Source of the DNA: Azospirillum sp. B510
GTDB taxonomy: Bacteria; Pseudomonadota; Alphaproteobacteria; Azospirillales; Azospirillaceae
Reading direction: 5' to 3'
Assembly: GCF_000010725.1 (NCBI RefSeq)
Contig: NC_013856.1
Span: 62,001 to 126,000, forward strand
Length of the DNA stretch: 64,000 nucleotides
Part shown: one piece after another, positions 9,298 through 17,824 of the stretch
Layout of the letters: each line of letters begins with the position of its first letter
Numbering within the stretch: the stretch's first letter is position 1
Made by a program: the position numbers and the translations under genes
Notes under the pieces: model-generated
The model's input: only the letters and a program-made list of their open reading frames with translations
Told to the model about the DNA's origin: nothing
Databases searched by the model: none

Positions 9298-10910
9298 CCG
9301 CCTTTATTCACCAGGGTGGCGAGCGGTCTGGTCGCCGCGTTGAGATGATCAACGTTGGGCTGTATGGGCGCGCGTCGTCGGCCGCCGCGCTGACGGCGGC
9401 GTGACGGTGTCGGAGTTGGTGGTGGAGGGGATTGGGTGACGGCTGGGGCACGCTGCCCCGGTGCTCAGCAGATGAGCCGGGGCATGCGGCCGAGGGCGAG
9501 GTGGATGATCGCCTGATCAGGCGCGCTGGTCGGCAGGTGCACCTTGATCTGCGTCTTCATCTCCACGATACGCGCGGCGGTCTTCACCAAGCGCAGCCGC
9601 AAGGTGTCGAATTGCACCGTGCGCCAGCGGGAGCGTTTCGGCATCAGCGAGCGCAGGCTCCACAGCAGCCAGTACGCCCCGGCGTGCAGGAACAGGCGGA
9701 ACTGGTTGGCCGTCGCCTTGGTGCAGGAGGTCCGGTCTGCGGCAAGGTGGGATTTCCAGGCTTTTATATGATTTTCCGCCTGTCCCCTCGCGCAATACAG
9801 GCCGGCATACAGCCAGCGACCCGTGCCGTGGCGTAGGTTGGTGACGATGAAGCGGCTGTCGGTGCCCTGGTCTCCTGCCTCGACGCGCGCGACGATGCGG
9901 CGGACCCGGCTCCAGGTGCTGGCCCCGTCATAGAATTCCTTGAAGCGGCGCACCTTGTCGGCTCCGGGCATGGCCTGGAAGCGCGCCGCGGTGCTGGCCT
10001 CCAGCGTGGTGACGTGACGGCGCAGTGTGCTGCTGGTCGGCAGACCGAGCACGTAGTCGAGCCCCTCCGCCTCGCACCAGTCCAGCACCTCCGGGCAGGC
10101 GTAATGGCCGTCGGCGCGCAGCAGGATCTCGGTCTTGGGCCAGTTTGCCCGAATGGCGCGGAGCAGGCGACGCAGGAAGGTCCGGATCTCCGTCCCCTTG
10201 GGCCGCTTGGCTGGGCGCAGCACAGCGGTGACAAAGCGGCCGTTGCCGTCGAAGACAACGATGGGCTGGAAGCCGTACTCGTCATAATGGGCGTTGAACA
10301 GGCGCAACTGCTGACCGCCATGCACCGTGTCGAAGGTGTCGTCTACATCCAGCACGATGCGCTTGGGCACCTGGCGAAAGGACGCGCAGTAGAGATCGAC
10401 CATGGCTCGGCCCATGCGCAGCAGTGCGCGGGTATCCGGCAGGTTCTCCAGGCGCGAGATGGTGGCTTGCGAGCAAAGGTCACGCTCGGACGGCAGGCGT
10501 TCCAGGGCCATCTTGAACAGCGGGTCGGAGCGTAGGCTGCCGGCGTCGTTGCCGTCCTCGTAGCCCGCCGCGATGGCCAGCAGGCGAAAGCCGATGATGT
10601 CGGCCAGCGAATGCACGGTGCGCGTTGGATCGCGCGGGTCCTCAATACAGGCGGCCAGCCGATCGGCAATCCGCAGCCGCTTCGCCACCTCCCGCAGCAC
10701 CAGCAGCCCGCCATCGGAGGACAGGCGGCCGCCATCAAAGCGCCCGATCACCGGCTTTCCAGCAACGGGTGACAGGCCGGGCAGCGGCAGGGTATGATCA
10801 ACCATGGCGGGTGGGCGCTCCGGAAACGGCAGGAGTTGGCGTCAGCACCCAAATCCTACGGCCGCTCAACGGATGCCGCTACACCCGCCAACCCTCATGA
10901 ATTTTCCCGG
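9298..10910 (-). mobile_element. IS1380-family insertion sequence, copy 1 (1613 bp, CTAG target duplication)
   Basis: The ends were set by comparison with copy 2: the two copies agree from 9298 to 10910 and diverge immediately outside. Imperfect inverted ends are CCGCCTTTATTCACCAGGG on the left and CCGGGAAAATTCATGAGGG on the right (read inward). The element is flanked on both sides by CTAG (9294-9297 and 10911-10914), a 4-bp target duplication as expected for IS1380. It encodes one transposase on the minus strand. It lies inside the 3' end of the DUF2335-like gene. Confidence 0.9.
9465..10805 (-). CDS. IS1380-family transposase (copy 1)
   Basis: An intact 446-residue transposase, starting MVDHTLPLPGLSPVAGKPV. 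IS1380 features include IGRFDGGRLSSDGGLLVL near the N-terminus, the catalytic-region strand RIVLDVDDTFDTVHGGQQ (first acidic residues), LLRADGHYACPEVLDW (second) and the late acidic position in ARGQAENHIKAWK. The length is typical of the family. Its translation is identical to that of the copy at 29063. The lack of any lesion suggests a recent arrival that may still be active. Confidence 0.9.
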   Translation of the reverse strand: MVDHTLPLPGLSPVAGKPVIGRFDGGRLSSDGGLLVLREVAKRLRIADRLAACIEDPRDPTRTVHSLADIIGFRLLAIAAGYEDGNDAGSLRSDPLFKMALERLPSERDLCSQATISRLENLPDTRALLRMGRAMVDLYCASFRQVPKRIVLDVDDTFDTVHGGQQLRLFNAHYDEYGFQPIVVFDGNGRFVTAVLRPAKRPKGTEIRTFLRRLLRAIRANWPKTEILLRADGHYACPEVLDWCEAEGLDYVLGLPTSSTLRRHVTTLEASTAARFQAMPGADKVRRFKEFYDGASTWSRVRRIVARVEAGDQGTDSRFIVTNLRHGTGRWLYAGLYCARGQAENHIKAWKSHLAADRTSCTKATANQFRLFLHAGAYWLLWSLRSLMPKRSRWRTVQFDTLRLRLVKTAARIVEMKTQIKVHLPTSAPDQAIIHLALGRMPRLIC

Positions 10911-11463
10911 CTAGCCGCGGGCGGGTTGCCCCGCTGTCCTGCGGGCGATTGTTTAGCCGGCTTAGTTGGCTGCGCCGTGCTGGTTCCTTTGCTCCTGCTC
11001 CTGTCATCGCCACCATCGCCTTCATTGTCGTCAGGCAGGCCGCGAGACATTCCCCTACTCAGGATCGTCGCCGCAGTTGGTCCACCGACGGCAACCGCGG
11101 CAATGATTCCACCGAGCCAGGCATTGCCCCAAATTCCCTGAACCGTGGCGAGGATAAGACCAAGGGTGGCAATGATCATGGAGTTCCGTTGCGCGCGATC
11201 CATGCGGCGCTCGGAGCCTTCGGTGGTCAGTTTTTCTCTTTCTATTCTCGCGTAATGTTGACTGTTCGCCCACTCGACGATTTTTCTGTCGAGCCCAGGG
11301 ACGGCCAATCCATGTCGCGGATCGTCGCCGGAGGAGGGATCGGGTCTCTGGTCACAACGCGCCTGAGATAGACCCCCACCTTCTCTTTGGCATTTTCCGG
11401 AACACCCGGACTGTTGAGGGCATCCAGAATATCAATCGGGATGGAATCTTCGATTTCACGCAA
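10895..11463 (-). pseudogene. DUF2335-like membrane protein, frameshifted and with IS1380-altered C-terminus
   Basis: Two overlapping frames join into one DUF2335-like protein. Frame A (11463 to about 11310, TTG start) carries KVGVYLRRVVTRDPIPPPATIRDM. Frame B (11308 to 10895) continues VPGLDRKIVEWANSQHYARIEREKL and then two membrane helices (MIIATLGLILATVQGIWG, WLGGIIAAVAVGGPTAATIL). In DUF2335 proteins the PIPPP motif is followed directly by a VPG..DRI..WAE segment, so a single missing base near 11311 explains the break; the alternative is a downstream TTG start for frame B. The C-terminus has changed: removing the IS1380 and one CTAG gives ...NPPAARQKPRRR and stop, whereas now it reads ...NPPAASRENS and stop inside the IS. 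Genes of this family often sit on prophages and islands. Confidence 0.6.
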
Positions 11464-11656
11464 AGGAAGGTAGGTTCCCGGTCCTGTCCGCCCCGCTGTC
11501 GGTCCCGGATAAGGTCGGTTCTTCCGCCGCCTTTTCCGACTCCGGTTCCCGCCCTTCGCTTCCGGTGCCGTGCTTACCGTCCGAAGCGTCGGTTGCCACC
11601 TTGTTCGGCTCGTTCCTGTTCCGCTCGGTCAATTGCCCACCACAAATCGTTTCCAA
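11456..11656 (-). CDS. Small hydrophilic ORF, possibly the N-terminal part of the DUF2335 gene
   Basis: A 66-codon frame rich in Glu, Ser, Thr and Gly (ATDASDGKHGTGSEG, EPESEKAAEEPTLSG). The nominal start at 11656 overlaps the preceding gene; an internal GTG at VATDASDGK is more credible. It ends 8 bp inside the next frame, whose reading stays open upstream of its own TTG start (TGPGTYLPLREIEDS). One more single-base slip would therefore fuse this acidic stretch to the DUF2335 region, a common arrangement for that family. It could equally be a separate small protein or noise. Confidence 0.35.
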   Translation of the reverse strand: METICGGQLTERNRNEPNKVATDASDGKHGTGSEGREPESEKAAEEPTLSGTDSGADRTGNLPSFA

Positions 11657-11822
11657 CCGCCTCCCAGTCGCTTCTCATTGCCTGGGTGTCGGAGCGTTCA
11701 AATGTTTCGTATCGCCTTTCCGGGAGAGGGTCGAAAGCCAGACCGGCACCGATGATGACCTGACGGGTCTCCGGGCTGAGAGATTCTAGCTTCCCGAATA
11801 TTGTCCGCATCATCTTACCCAT
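11574..11822 (-). CDS. Hypothetical small protein upstream of DUF2335-like gene
   Basis: An 82-residue frame starting MGKMMRTIFGKLESLSPE, with AAGGGGGT 7 bases before the ATG at 11822; longer starts reach 11861 but have no ribosome site. The body is soluble and helical, with SPETRQVIIGAGLAFDPLPE and an aromatic acidic part (WEAVGNDLWWAIDRAEQE). I do not recognise the family. It overlaps the start of the next small frame and runs towards the DUF2335 gene, so the group looks like one small cassette. Confidence 0.5.
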   Translation of the reverse strand: MGKMMRTIFGKLESLSPETRQVIIGAGLAFDPLPERRYETFERSDTQAMRSDWEAVGNDLWWAIDRAEQERAEQGGNRRFGR

Positions 11823-12031
11823 GCCGACCCCCTTCCGCATATCGCGGACATACCCGTCCACCTGTGTCGGCGGAGAGTGTTTATCTCATAGGGGAGGCTG
11901 GAGCGGCAACTCTCTCCCGTAAACAAACGACCGTCTCCGCCGCCGCTCCTTCGTCCCCATCGCTCCAAAGCTCATGTGCAACGTGGTTGATGTCAATGGG
12001 CTCAGGCGGCGTCCTCCGCATGCTTTCCCAT

Positions 12032-12049
12032 GCGCCAGGATCCTGGCGC
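12032..12049 (-). terminator. Perfect palindrome just after dabA
   Basis: GCGCCAGGATCCTGGCGC is an 18-bp perfect palindrome starting 4 bases beyond the dabA stop codon. A second short inverted pair (GCATG...CATGC at about 12019-12033) adjoins it. Either could fold at the end of the transcript. No T-run follows, so a terminator or mRNA-stabilising role is inferred from position. Confidence 0.4.
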
Positions 12050-12052
12050 CGT

Positions 12053-14518
12053 TCACCCGGCGGCCATCAGCGCCTCCTCCGGCGTGGCGGAGGCCGTCAT
12101 GCCGGTCCAGCGCAGCGCCCCCGCATAGCGCCGCGCCATCCGGCCCTGGTCGTCCAGGCGGAACAGGTGGAGCCAGCCATTGTCGAACAGGGCGCGCAGC
12201 GCGGCATGCCGGGCCAGCACGGCGTTGATCGCCTCTTCCGGCGCCTCCACCACCACCGACAGCCGCAGCGGTTCATGCGCATGGCGCTCGCCGTCATGGA
12301 CCGACTGCCAGGGCAGACCGACGCGCAGAAGCCCGCCATTGCCCTCGACGACGCCGATGCCGCCGGTGACGTTGTGCAGCAGCTTGTTGCCGGCGCCGAA
12401 CAGCGTCGGCGCCACCGTCGAGCCGTAATATTGCAGGCTGATCCAGCTCGCCACCACCACGGGGGCGGTCAGGATCAGTTCCAGCACGCGGAAGCCGTCG
12501 TCGTCGCGCCAGTCATAGCTGTGCAGGAAGCTGGTGCCGCCCAGGTCGCGGCCGGCGGTGCGGTCGCGCGGCGCGGCGATGAAGGCGCGGCAGCCGGCCA
12601 GCCCCCATTCCGGCCGGATCTCCGCCCAGTCGCGGCCGCGCCGGAACAGGTCGTCGCCGGTCTTCGCCCGTGGCAGGCGCAGCGCCCGCTCGCCGCGGGT
12701 GAAGGCGCCGGCGCTGGCGAGCCAGCCCCGCACCAGCCTCAGGTCGGCGGCATGGGGCGCCGATGGATGGTCGCCGTCATAGAGGGTCACCGCGTCGGTG
12801 GTGGTGTCGTGCAGGGCGCCGATGAACAGCGTGTCCGGCGGGATGGCGATGCCGTGGCCGGCCAGGGCGCCGCGCAGTTCGGGGTCGTTGAGCAAACCGG
12901 CGAGCAGGCGGGCGTTCACCTCGCCCGAATGGCCGCCGCAGGCGCCGCATTGCAGGGCGCTGGCGTGGGGGTTGTTGACCACGCTGGCGCCATGCCCCGC
13001 CAGCAGGACGATCCGGGCGAAGCCGCCGGTCAGCGACATCGCCCGCAGGATGGTCGCCGCCATGACGGCCCGCTCCTCCAGCGGCAGCGCCGCTTCGAGC
13101 CGGGGGGCCGGATCGCGGGACGGCTTGTTCGGGGCGCCGGCCGGGGAGAAGGCGTCGCGCATCAGCTTGCCGGCATAGACCGGCCCCATCGCCTCGACGA
13201 AGGCGAAGGAGGAGACGGCGGCGAGCTTGAACCGGCCCCAGGCCCGCTTGGCCCGCGCCGTCAGCCGGGCGTGGGTATCGGCCGACGGGTGGGCGTGGTC
13301 ATGGTCGCGATCCGGGCCGCAGTCGGAGCCGAATTCCGTGGCCCGCGAGCTGACGGCCGGGGTCAGCAGCACCGGGCAATGGGCCTCCTCGACGTCGGAG
13401 GCGAAGCGCCGGTGCGACACGGCGAGGCCGAAGAAGCCGGCGAAGCCGATGGTCTCGATCCGCGCATCGGCCGATTCCAGCGCCCGCCGGAACAGCTCCG
13501 ACCGCACGTCGATACAGAAGGCGGCCTGGAGGATGGGCCGGTCAGGCGACCGTCTGGCGGGAGACGCCTTGGCGACCGTGTCGGCCAGGGTCCGCTGGGC
13601 GGCGCGGTCGGCGGCGTCCTGGAGGATGGAGTCGACGACCTGGTCGGCCGACGCCGCCACCGGTTCGGCATGGGTGGCGCGGACGGCCCGCCAGCGGTCG
13701 GCGATCAGGCTTTCATAGCGGTCGTAGAGCGCCTGTTCCCACAGCAGCCGGATCGCCAGGAAGTCGGTCAGCGTGCTGTCCGAGCCGCCGGCCAGCTCCG
13801 CCTGCCACAGCTGATAGCGGGCATACTGCGCCCAGCCGCCGAGGCTGGTCAGCAACTGGTGGAAATAGGTCTCGCAGGCGGCGGCGGGCAGGCCGAGCCG
13901 GGCGACGGCGGCGGCCTGCGCCTGGCCGGCGGTCTCCGGCCCGTCGGCGACCCGGGCGGCGAAGCCGGTCAGGCCGGCGATCTCCGGCGTCAGGTCGTGG
14001 GTGGCGACGGCCCGCCACGCGCCATAGGCCGACTTGCCCCGCGGGGCCGCCCACAGCGCCTGCCCGGCGTCGAAATAGCCGGCGGCCCAGCTGCCGAACC
14101 GCTCGGCGATCAGCCCCGGCCAATCGGTGCCGGCGGCCTCCGCCGCCAGATCGGCGACGGTCGGCAGCGCCTTGGGCGGCGGGGTGGCGGTGGCGGCGGC
14201 GATCTTCAGCGCGGCGAGCGAGGCGGGGGCCTGCGCATGCGGGCAGGCCGCCAGCGCGCCGGCGAGGTCATCGTCACTGATCGCCCCGGCGGCGATCCGC
14301 TCCTGATACCAGCCGCGCGGCATGGTCACGGCGATGCCGGCGACCCGGCCGAGGCGGGCTGCGGTCTGGGCGAGGCTTTCCCCGCTCTGCCCCAGGAAGG
14401 GGTTGACGGCGACGCTGGAGGCGAGCGGCCAGACCGGCGGGATCGCCCGCGCCGCGGCGGCGGCGATGGGCCGCAGGGTTGATTGGGTGGCCGATTGGGC
14501 GATCATTTGGGTGGTCAT
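12053..14518 (-). CDS. dabA: Inorganic carbon (bicarbonate/CO2) accumulation subunit DabA
   Basis: An 821-residue protein of the DUF2309/PF10070 family, called DabA in DAB carbon-accumulation systems. N-terminal family motifs are visible (WPLASSVAVNPFLGQSGESL). The zinc site of beta-carbonic-anhydrase-like character is complete: Cys335 and Asp337 in FCIDVRSELFRR, His509 in GHGASVVNNPH, Cys524 in LQCGACGGHSGE. The spacing closely matches the Cys351/Asp353/His524/Cys539 set reported for Halothiobacillus DabA. With DabB it is thought to hydrate CO2 to bicarbonate vectorially at the membrane, driven by the cation gradient. The start is 19 bp after the dabB stop, so the two form an operon. A carbonic anhydrase lies nearby at 17130. 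Confidence 0.92.
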   Translation of the reverse strand: MTTQMIAQSATQSTLRPIAAAAARAIPPVWPLASSVAVNPFLGQSGESLAQTAARLGRVAGIAVTMPRGWYQERIAAGAISDDDLAGALAACPHAQAPASLAALKIAAATATPPPKALPTVADLAAEAAGTDWPGLIAERFGSWAAGYFDAGQALWAAPRGKSAYGAWRAVATHDLTPEIAGLTGFAARVADGPETAGQAQAAAVARLGLPAAACETYFHQLLTSLGGWAQYARYQLWQAELAGGSDSTLTDFLAIRLLWEQALYDRYESLIADRWRAVRATHAEPVAASADQVVDSILQDAADRAAQRTLADTVAKASPARRSPDRPILQAAFCIDVRSELFRRALESADARIETIGFAGFFGLAVSHRRFASDVEEAHCPVLLTPAVSSRATEFGSDCGPDRDHDHAHPSADTHARLTARAKRAWGRFKLAAVSSFAFVEAMGPVYAGKLMRDAFSPAGAPNKPSRDPAPRLEAALPLEERAVMAATILRAMSLTGGFARIVLLAGHGASVVNNPHASALQCGACGGHSGEVNARLLAGLLNDPELRGALAGHGIAIPPDTLFIGALHDTTTDAVTLYDGDHPSAPHAADLRLVRGWLASAGAFTRGERALRLPRAKTGDDLFRRGRDWAEIRPEWGLAGCRAFIAAPRDRTAGRDLGGTSFLHSYDWRDDDGFRVLELILTAPVVVASWISLQYYGSTVAPTLFGAGNKLLHNVTGGIGVVEGNGGLLRVGLPWQSVHDGERHAHEPLRLSVVVEAPEEAINAVLARHAALRALFDNGWLHLFRLDDQGRMARRYAGALRWTGMTASATPEEALMAAG

Positions 14519-14537
14519 GAGGATCGTCCTTCCGGGA

Positions 14538-16139
14538 TCAGGAAATCTTGCGCACCGACCAGCCGCCGAGCAGCCGGTCGAAGACGGCGTTGGCGTACAG
14601 GCCGTTGGACAAATGGACCCGCAGCCCGGCGGCGGCCGGGTGATAGGCCCACAGCGGGAACATCGCCTGGGCGACGGCGACGACGGCGAAGCTGACCACC
14701 ACCAGAACCATCAGCGCCCATTCCAGCGGGCCGGGGGCCGGGGTTTCCGGCAGCGGGCCGGTCAGCGCCCATTCGGCGACGGTTTGCAGCGAGAAATAGG
14801 CGGTGGAGGCGGCGACGGCGTAGAGCGCGGTGCGCTTGGTCAGGAAGGCCGGGGCGGCGTCGGCCAGCCCCTGCGCCAGCAGATAGGCGACGCCGAAGAT
14901 CAGGATGGCGCCGAGCGCCACCGCCTGCGGCGGCTTGGCGTGCCAGCCGAACAGCGCGCCGAACAGCAGGTAGAAGGCACCATAGATCGCCAGCGCGGCG
15001 AGGAAGGCGCGGCCGACGGCGCTGCCGCCGGGGATCGCCACCGGGCCGGGCCGCCGGATCGCCGCAACCCCCTCCACCGCACCGCCGGCGGCGAGGAAGG
15101 CATGCGCCTTGTAGAGCGAATGGGCCAGGATGTGCAGCAGGGCCAGCGGGAACAGCCCAAGGCCGCATTGCAGCACCATGAAGCCCATCTGCGCCACGGT
15201 GGACCAGGCGAGCGAGGTCTTGACCGCCGGCTGGGTCAGCATCACCAGCCCGCCGAACAGGGCGGTGAAGCCGCCGATCATCACCAGCACCGACAGCACG
15301 CCCGGCGCCAGCAGCATCACGTCGGCGAAGCGGATCAGCAGGAAGCCGCCGCCGTTGATGACGCCGGCATGCAGCAGCGCCGACACCGGCGTCGGCGTCT
15401 CCATCACCTCGGTCACCCAGCCATGGGTCGGGAATTGCGCCGACTTCAGCAGGGCGGCCAGGGCGATCAGGGCGGCGGTCAGGGTGGCGATCCAGGGCGC
15501 GACCGTCATCCCCTGGCCGGCGCGGGCCATCCCGGCGATGGTGGCGATGTCGGAACCGCCGTAACCAGCGGTCAGCAGCAGCGCGGCACCGATCAGGGCG
15601 GCGTCGCCGATCCGCGCGGTGACCGCCTTCTTGCGGGCGGCCCGCCGCGCGGTGGGACGGTCGGGATAGAACAGCAGCAGCCGATGCAGCAGCAGGCTGG
15701 TGGTGATCCAGGCCAGGACGAAATGGACGAGGTTGCCGGCCTGGACCAGCAGCAGGACCGAGGCCAGCGTGGCGCACAGCCAGCCGGTGAAGGCGCCCTG
15801 CCGGTCCTCGCCGTCCATGTAGGTCCGGGTGTAGCGCACGACGGTCCAGCCGACGAAGGACACCAGCAGCAGCATCGCCACGCTGACGGCGTCGAGCCGC
15901 ACCGACAGGCCGATGCCATGGGCGCCGAGCAGCGGGCTGGTGCCGGCGCCGGCGACGGCGAGCAGCCCGGCCGACGCGAGCGCGACGATGAAGGCGGCCA
16001 GGGCGGCGGCCTCCGCCAGCCGCGGGACGGAACCGGGGCGTCGTCCCGGCCTGCGGAACCCGGCGGCGGCGGCCAGCAGAAGGGCCACGGGGGCGAGAAG
16101 CGGCAGCAGATGAGGGGACAACGCGGTCTCTCCGATCAT
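14538..16139 (-). CDS. dabB: DAB system membrane subunit DabB (NuoL/MrpA-like)
   Basis: A 533-residue polytopic protein with about 13-14 hydrophobic helices, of the proton-conducting antiporter family (PF00361). Recognisable parts are VRLDAVSVAMLLLVSFVGW, the DabB-like AWITTSLLLHRLLLFYPDRP, and the conserved core THGWVTEVMETPTPVSALLH followed by AGVINGGGFLLIR. It is the membrane partner that couples cation flow to DabA activity. It is the first gene of the pair, 89 bp from and divergent to the LysR gene. No other Nuo or Mrp subunits are present, which separates it from complex I or Mrp operons. The ATG at 16139 is the first start of a frame that begins with a clear membrane helix. Confidence 0.9.
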   Translation of the reverse strand: MIGETALSPHLLPLLAPVALLLAAAAGFRRPGRRPGSVPRLAEAAALAAFIVALASAGLLAVAGAGTSPLLGAHGIGLSVRLDAVSVAMLLLVSFVGWTVVRYTRTYMDGEDRQGAFTGWLCATLASVLLLVQAGNLVHFVLAWITTSLLLHRLLLFYPDRPTARRAARKKAVTARIGDAALIGAALLLTAGYGGSDIATIAGMARAGQGMTVAPWIATLTAALIALAALLKSAQFPTHGWVTEVMETPTPVSALLHAGVINGGGFLLIRFADVMLLAPGVLSVLVMIGGFTALFGGLVMLTQPAVKTSLAWSTVAQMGFMVLQCGLGLFPLALLHILAHSLYKAHAFLAAGGAVEGVAAIRRPGPVAIPGGSAVGRAFLAALAIYGAFYLLFGALFGWHAKPPQAVALGAILIFGVAYLLAQGLADAAPAFLTKRTALYAVAASTAYFSLQTVAEWALTGPLPETPAPGPLEWALMVLVVVSFAVVAVAQAMFPLWAYHPAAAGLRVHLSNGLYANAVFDRLLGGWSVRKIS

Positions 16140-16207
16140 GCGTGAGGAGCCTGTCCCTTGGCTTTATCAGCGGCGCCGATCTAAAAAAAATTCATTGTTC
16201 TCGGGAT

Positions 16208-16230
16208 ATCGTTCGGTAAAATCGAACGAT
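16208..16230 (+). promoter_or_regulatory. Inverted repeat in dabB-lysR intergenic region overlapping the lysR start
   Basis: ATCGTTCG (16208-16215), a 7-base spacer and CGAACGAT (16223-16230) form a perfect 8-bp inverted repeat. It contains a T-N11-A pattern (T16209 to A16221), the LysR-type operator signature. The right arm includes the first two bases of the lysR ATG, so binding there would block the regulator's own expression; the repeat also lies 69 bp upstream of the dabB start. An A8 run at about 16183-16190 lies between. Confidence 0.6.
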
Positions 16231-17119
16231 GCGCGATCTGAACTACCACCATCTCTATTATTTCCGGGCGGTCGCCCATGACGGCAACCTGACGCGGACC
16301 GCCGCGCGGCTGAACCTGACCCAGTCGGCGCTGTCGGTGCAGATCCGCAAGCTGGAGGAGCAGCTCGGCCATGCCCTGTTCGAGCGCGAGGGCCGGCAGC
16401 TGCGCCTGACCGAGGCGGGGCGGATCGCGCTCGACCATGCCGATTCGATCTTCGCCCTGGGCGGGGAGCTGGTGGGGACGCTGAGGGAGGCCGGGCGGCC
16501 GCGGCGGGCGCTCCGGGTCGGGGCGCAGGCGACGCTGTCGCGCAATTTCCAGATCGGCTTCCTGCGCCCGGTGCTGGGGCGGGAGGATGTCGACGTCGTC
16601 CTGCGCTCCGGCGACCCGGCCGAGCTGTTGCAGGCGCTGGAGGCGCTTAACCTCGACGTGGTGCTGATGAACCGGGCGCCGGCCGGCGACGCGGCGTCGC
16701 CCTTCGTCGCCCACCGTCTGGCGGAACAGCCGGTGACGCTGGTGGGAACCCCGCGCCGGGTGGCCGGTGGCGGCACCATCGCCGATCTGCTGACCGGCCA
16801 TCCGGTGATCCTGCCGACCTCCGACAGCAGCGTGCGCACCGCCTTCGACGCGCTGGCCGACCGCATCGGCATCCGGCCGCAGATCGCCGCCGAGGTGGAC
16901 GACATGGCGATGATGCGTCTGCTCGCCCGCGAGGATGCCGGGCTGGCCGTGCTGCCGCCGATCGTGGTGACCGACGAGCTGGCTTCCGGCGTCCTGCATG
17001 CGGCCGACGTGCTGCCCGGCATCACCGAGACCTTCTACGCCGTCACCATCCGCCGCCGCTTTCCCAACGCGCTGCTGCGCGCCCTGCTCGCCGCCGACCC
17101 GTCCCGGCTGGCGGGGTAG
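16229..17119 (+). CDS. LysR-family transcriptional regulator, divergent from dabBA
   Basis: A 296-residue regulator. The winged helix-turn-helix is at residues 3-62 (HHLYYFRAVAHDGNLTRTAA, LTQSALSVQIRKLEEQLGHA). The rest is a two-lobe effector domain (LRVGAQATLSRNFQIGFLRP, DVVLMNRAP, AGLAVLPPIVVTDEL). The start YYHFRAV-like pattern resembles NhaR/CbbR-type regulators. Its position opposite dabB and the inverted repeat over its start codon suggest that it controls dabBA and itself. The effector is unknown; a carbon-limitation or cation signal would suit the context. Confidence 0.85.
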   Translation: MRDLNYHHLYYFRAVAHDGNLTRTAARLNLTQSALSVQIRKLEEQLGHALFEREGRQLRLTEAGRIALDHADSIFALGGELVGTLREAGRPRRALRVGAQATLSRNFQIGFLRPVLGREDVDVVLRSGDPAELLQALEALNLDVVLMNRAPAGDAASPFVAHRLAEQPVTLVGTPRRVAGGGTIADLLTGHPVILPTSDSSVRTAFDALADRIGIRPQIAAEVDDMAMMRLLAREDAGLAVLPPIVVTDELASGVLHAADVLPGITETFYAVTIRRRFPNALLRALLAADPSRLAG

Positions 17120-17129
17120 GGGGCCGGCG

Positions 17130-17723
17130 TTATCCCCGGCCCGAGGCGGCCCGCGCGAGGCCGGCATAGTGGCGGACGTCGAAGGCGATGAAGTCCACCT
17201 CGGCGTCGGTGACGTCGCGCAGGTGTTTGGCCGGGCTGCCGGCCCACAACTGGCGGGCGGGAACGCGCTTGCGCGGGGTCAGCAGCGCGCCGGCGGCCAG
17301 CATGGCGTCGCGTTCCACCACCGCCCCATCCAGCACGATGGCGCCGATGCCGACCAGACAGCCATCCTCCAGTGTGCAGCCATGCATCCGCACGCCATGG
17401 CCGATCACCACGTCGGCGCCGATGATCGTGGGATACTCGTTCAGCATGACGTGGATGATGGTGCCGTCCTGGATGTTGGTGCGCGGCCCCACCGTGATGC
17501 TGTGGTCGTCGCCGCGCAGGACGCAGCCGTACCAGACGCTGGCCTCGGCCCCGATGGTGACGTCGCCGACCACCACCGCGCCGGGGGCGACGTAGGCGTC
17601 GGCGGCGATGCGCGGCCACACCCCCCTGACCGGCTGGATGATGGCGCCGGGGTGGCGGGCGAGCAGGGCCTCCCTGCTTTCGAAAAATGTAGCGCCGGTG
17701 GTGTCGATGCTCTCGGTGGTCAT
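17130..17723 (-). CDS. Gamma-class carbonic anhydrase family protein
   Basis: A 197-residue left-handed beta-helix protein with hexapeptide repeats (AYVAPGAVVVGDVTIGAEAS, GCLVGIGAIVLDGAVVERD). The three metal-binding histidines are present: His91 in DGTIIHVM, then His109 and His114 in VVIGHGVRMHGC. AAGGA lies before the ATG at 17723. It converges on the LysR gene with a 10-bp gap. Proteins of this type (Cam, YrdA, CaiE-like) interconvert CO2 and bicarbonate in some cases, while others show no measured activity. Its placement beside dabAB favours a carbon role, but family membership alone does not prove catalysis. Confidence 0.82.
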   Translation of the reverse strand: MTTESIDTTGATFFESREALLARHPGAIIQPVRGVWPRIAADAYVAPGAVVVGDVTIGAEASVWYGCVLRGDDHSITVGPRTNIQDGTIIHVMLNEYPTIIGADVVIGHGVRMHGCTLEDGCLVGIGAIVLDGAVVERDAMLAAGALLTPRKRVPARQLWAGSPAKHLRDVTDAEVDFIAFDVRHYAGLARAASGRG

Positions 17724-17824
17724 TGGTTCTTATCCTTGTCGGTGTTCCGCCAGAGTTCCCCGGAAGGCGGCAGGCGAGTTTAGCCGAAATCCGGCGTCTC
17801 CGGCATCGGCCTCGGCAGGACGCC

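Noticed and set aside
11801..16145. Long plus-strand frames of 893 and 607 codons opposite dabA and dabB
   Set aside because: Their translations are Gly/Arg/Gln-rich and unlike any protein, whereas the minus strand encodes full DabA and DabB with their active-site motifs.
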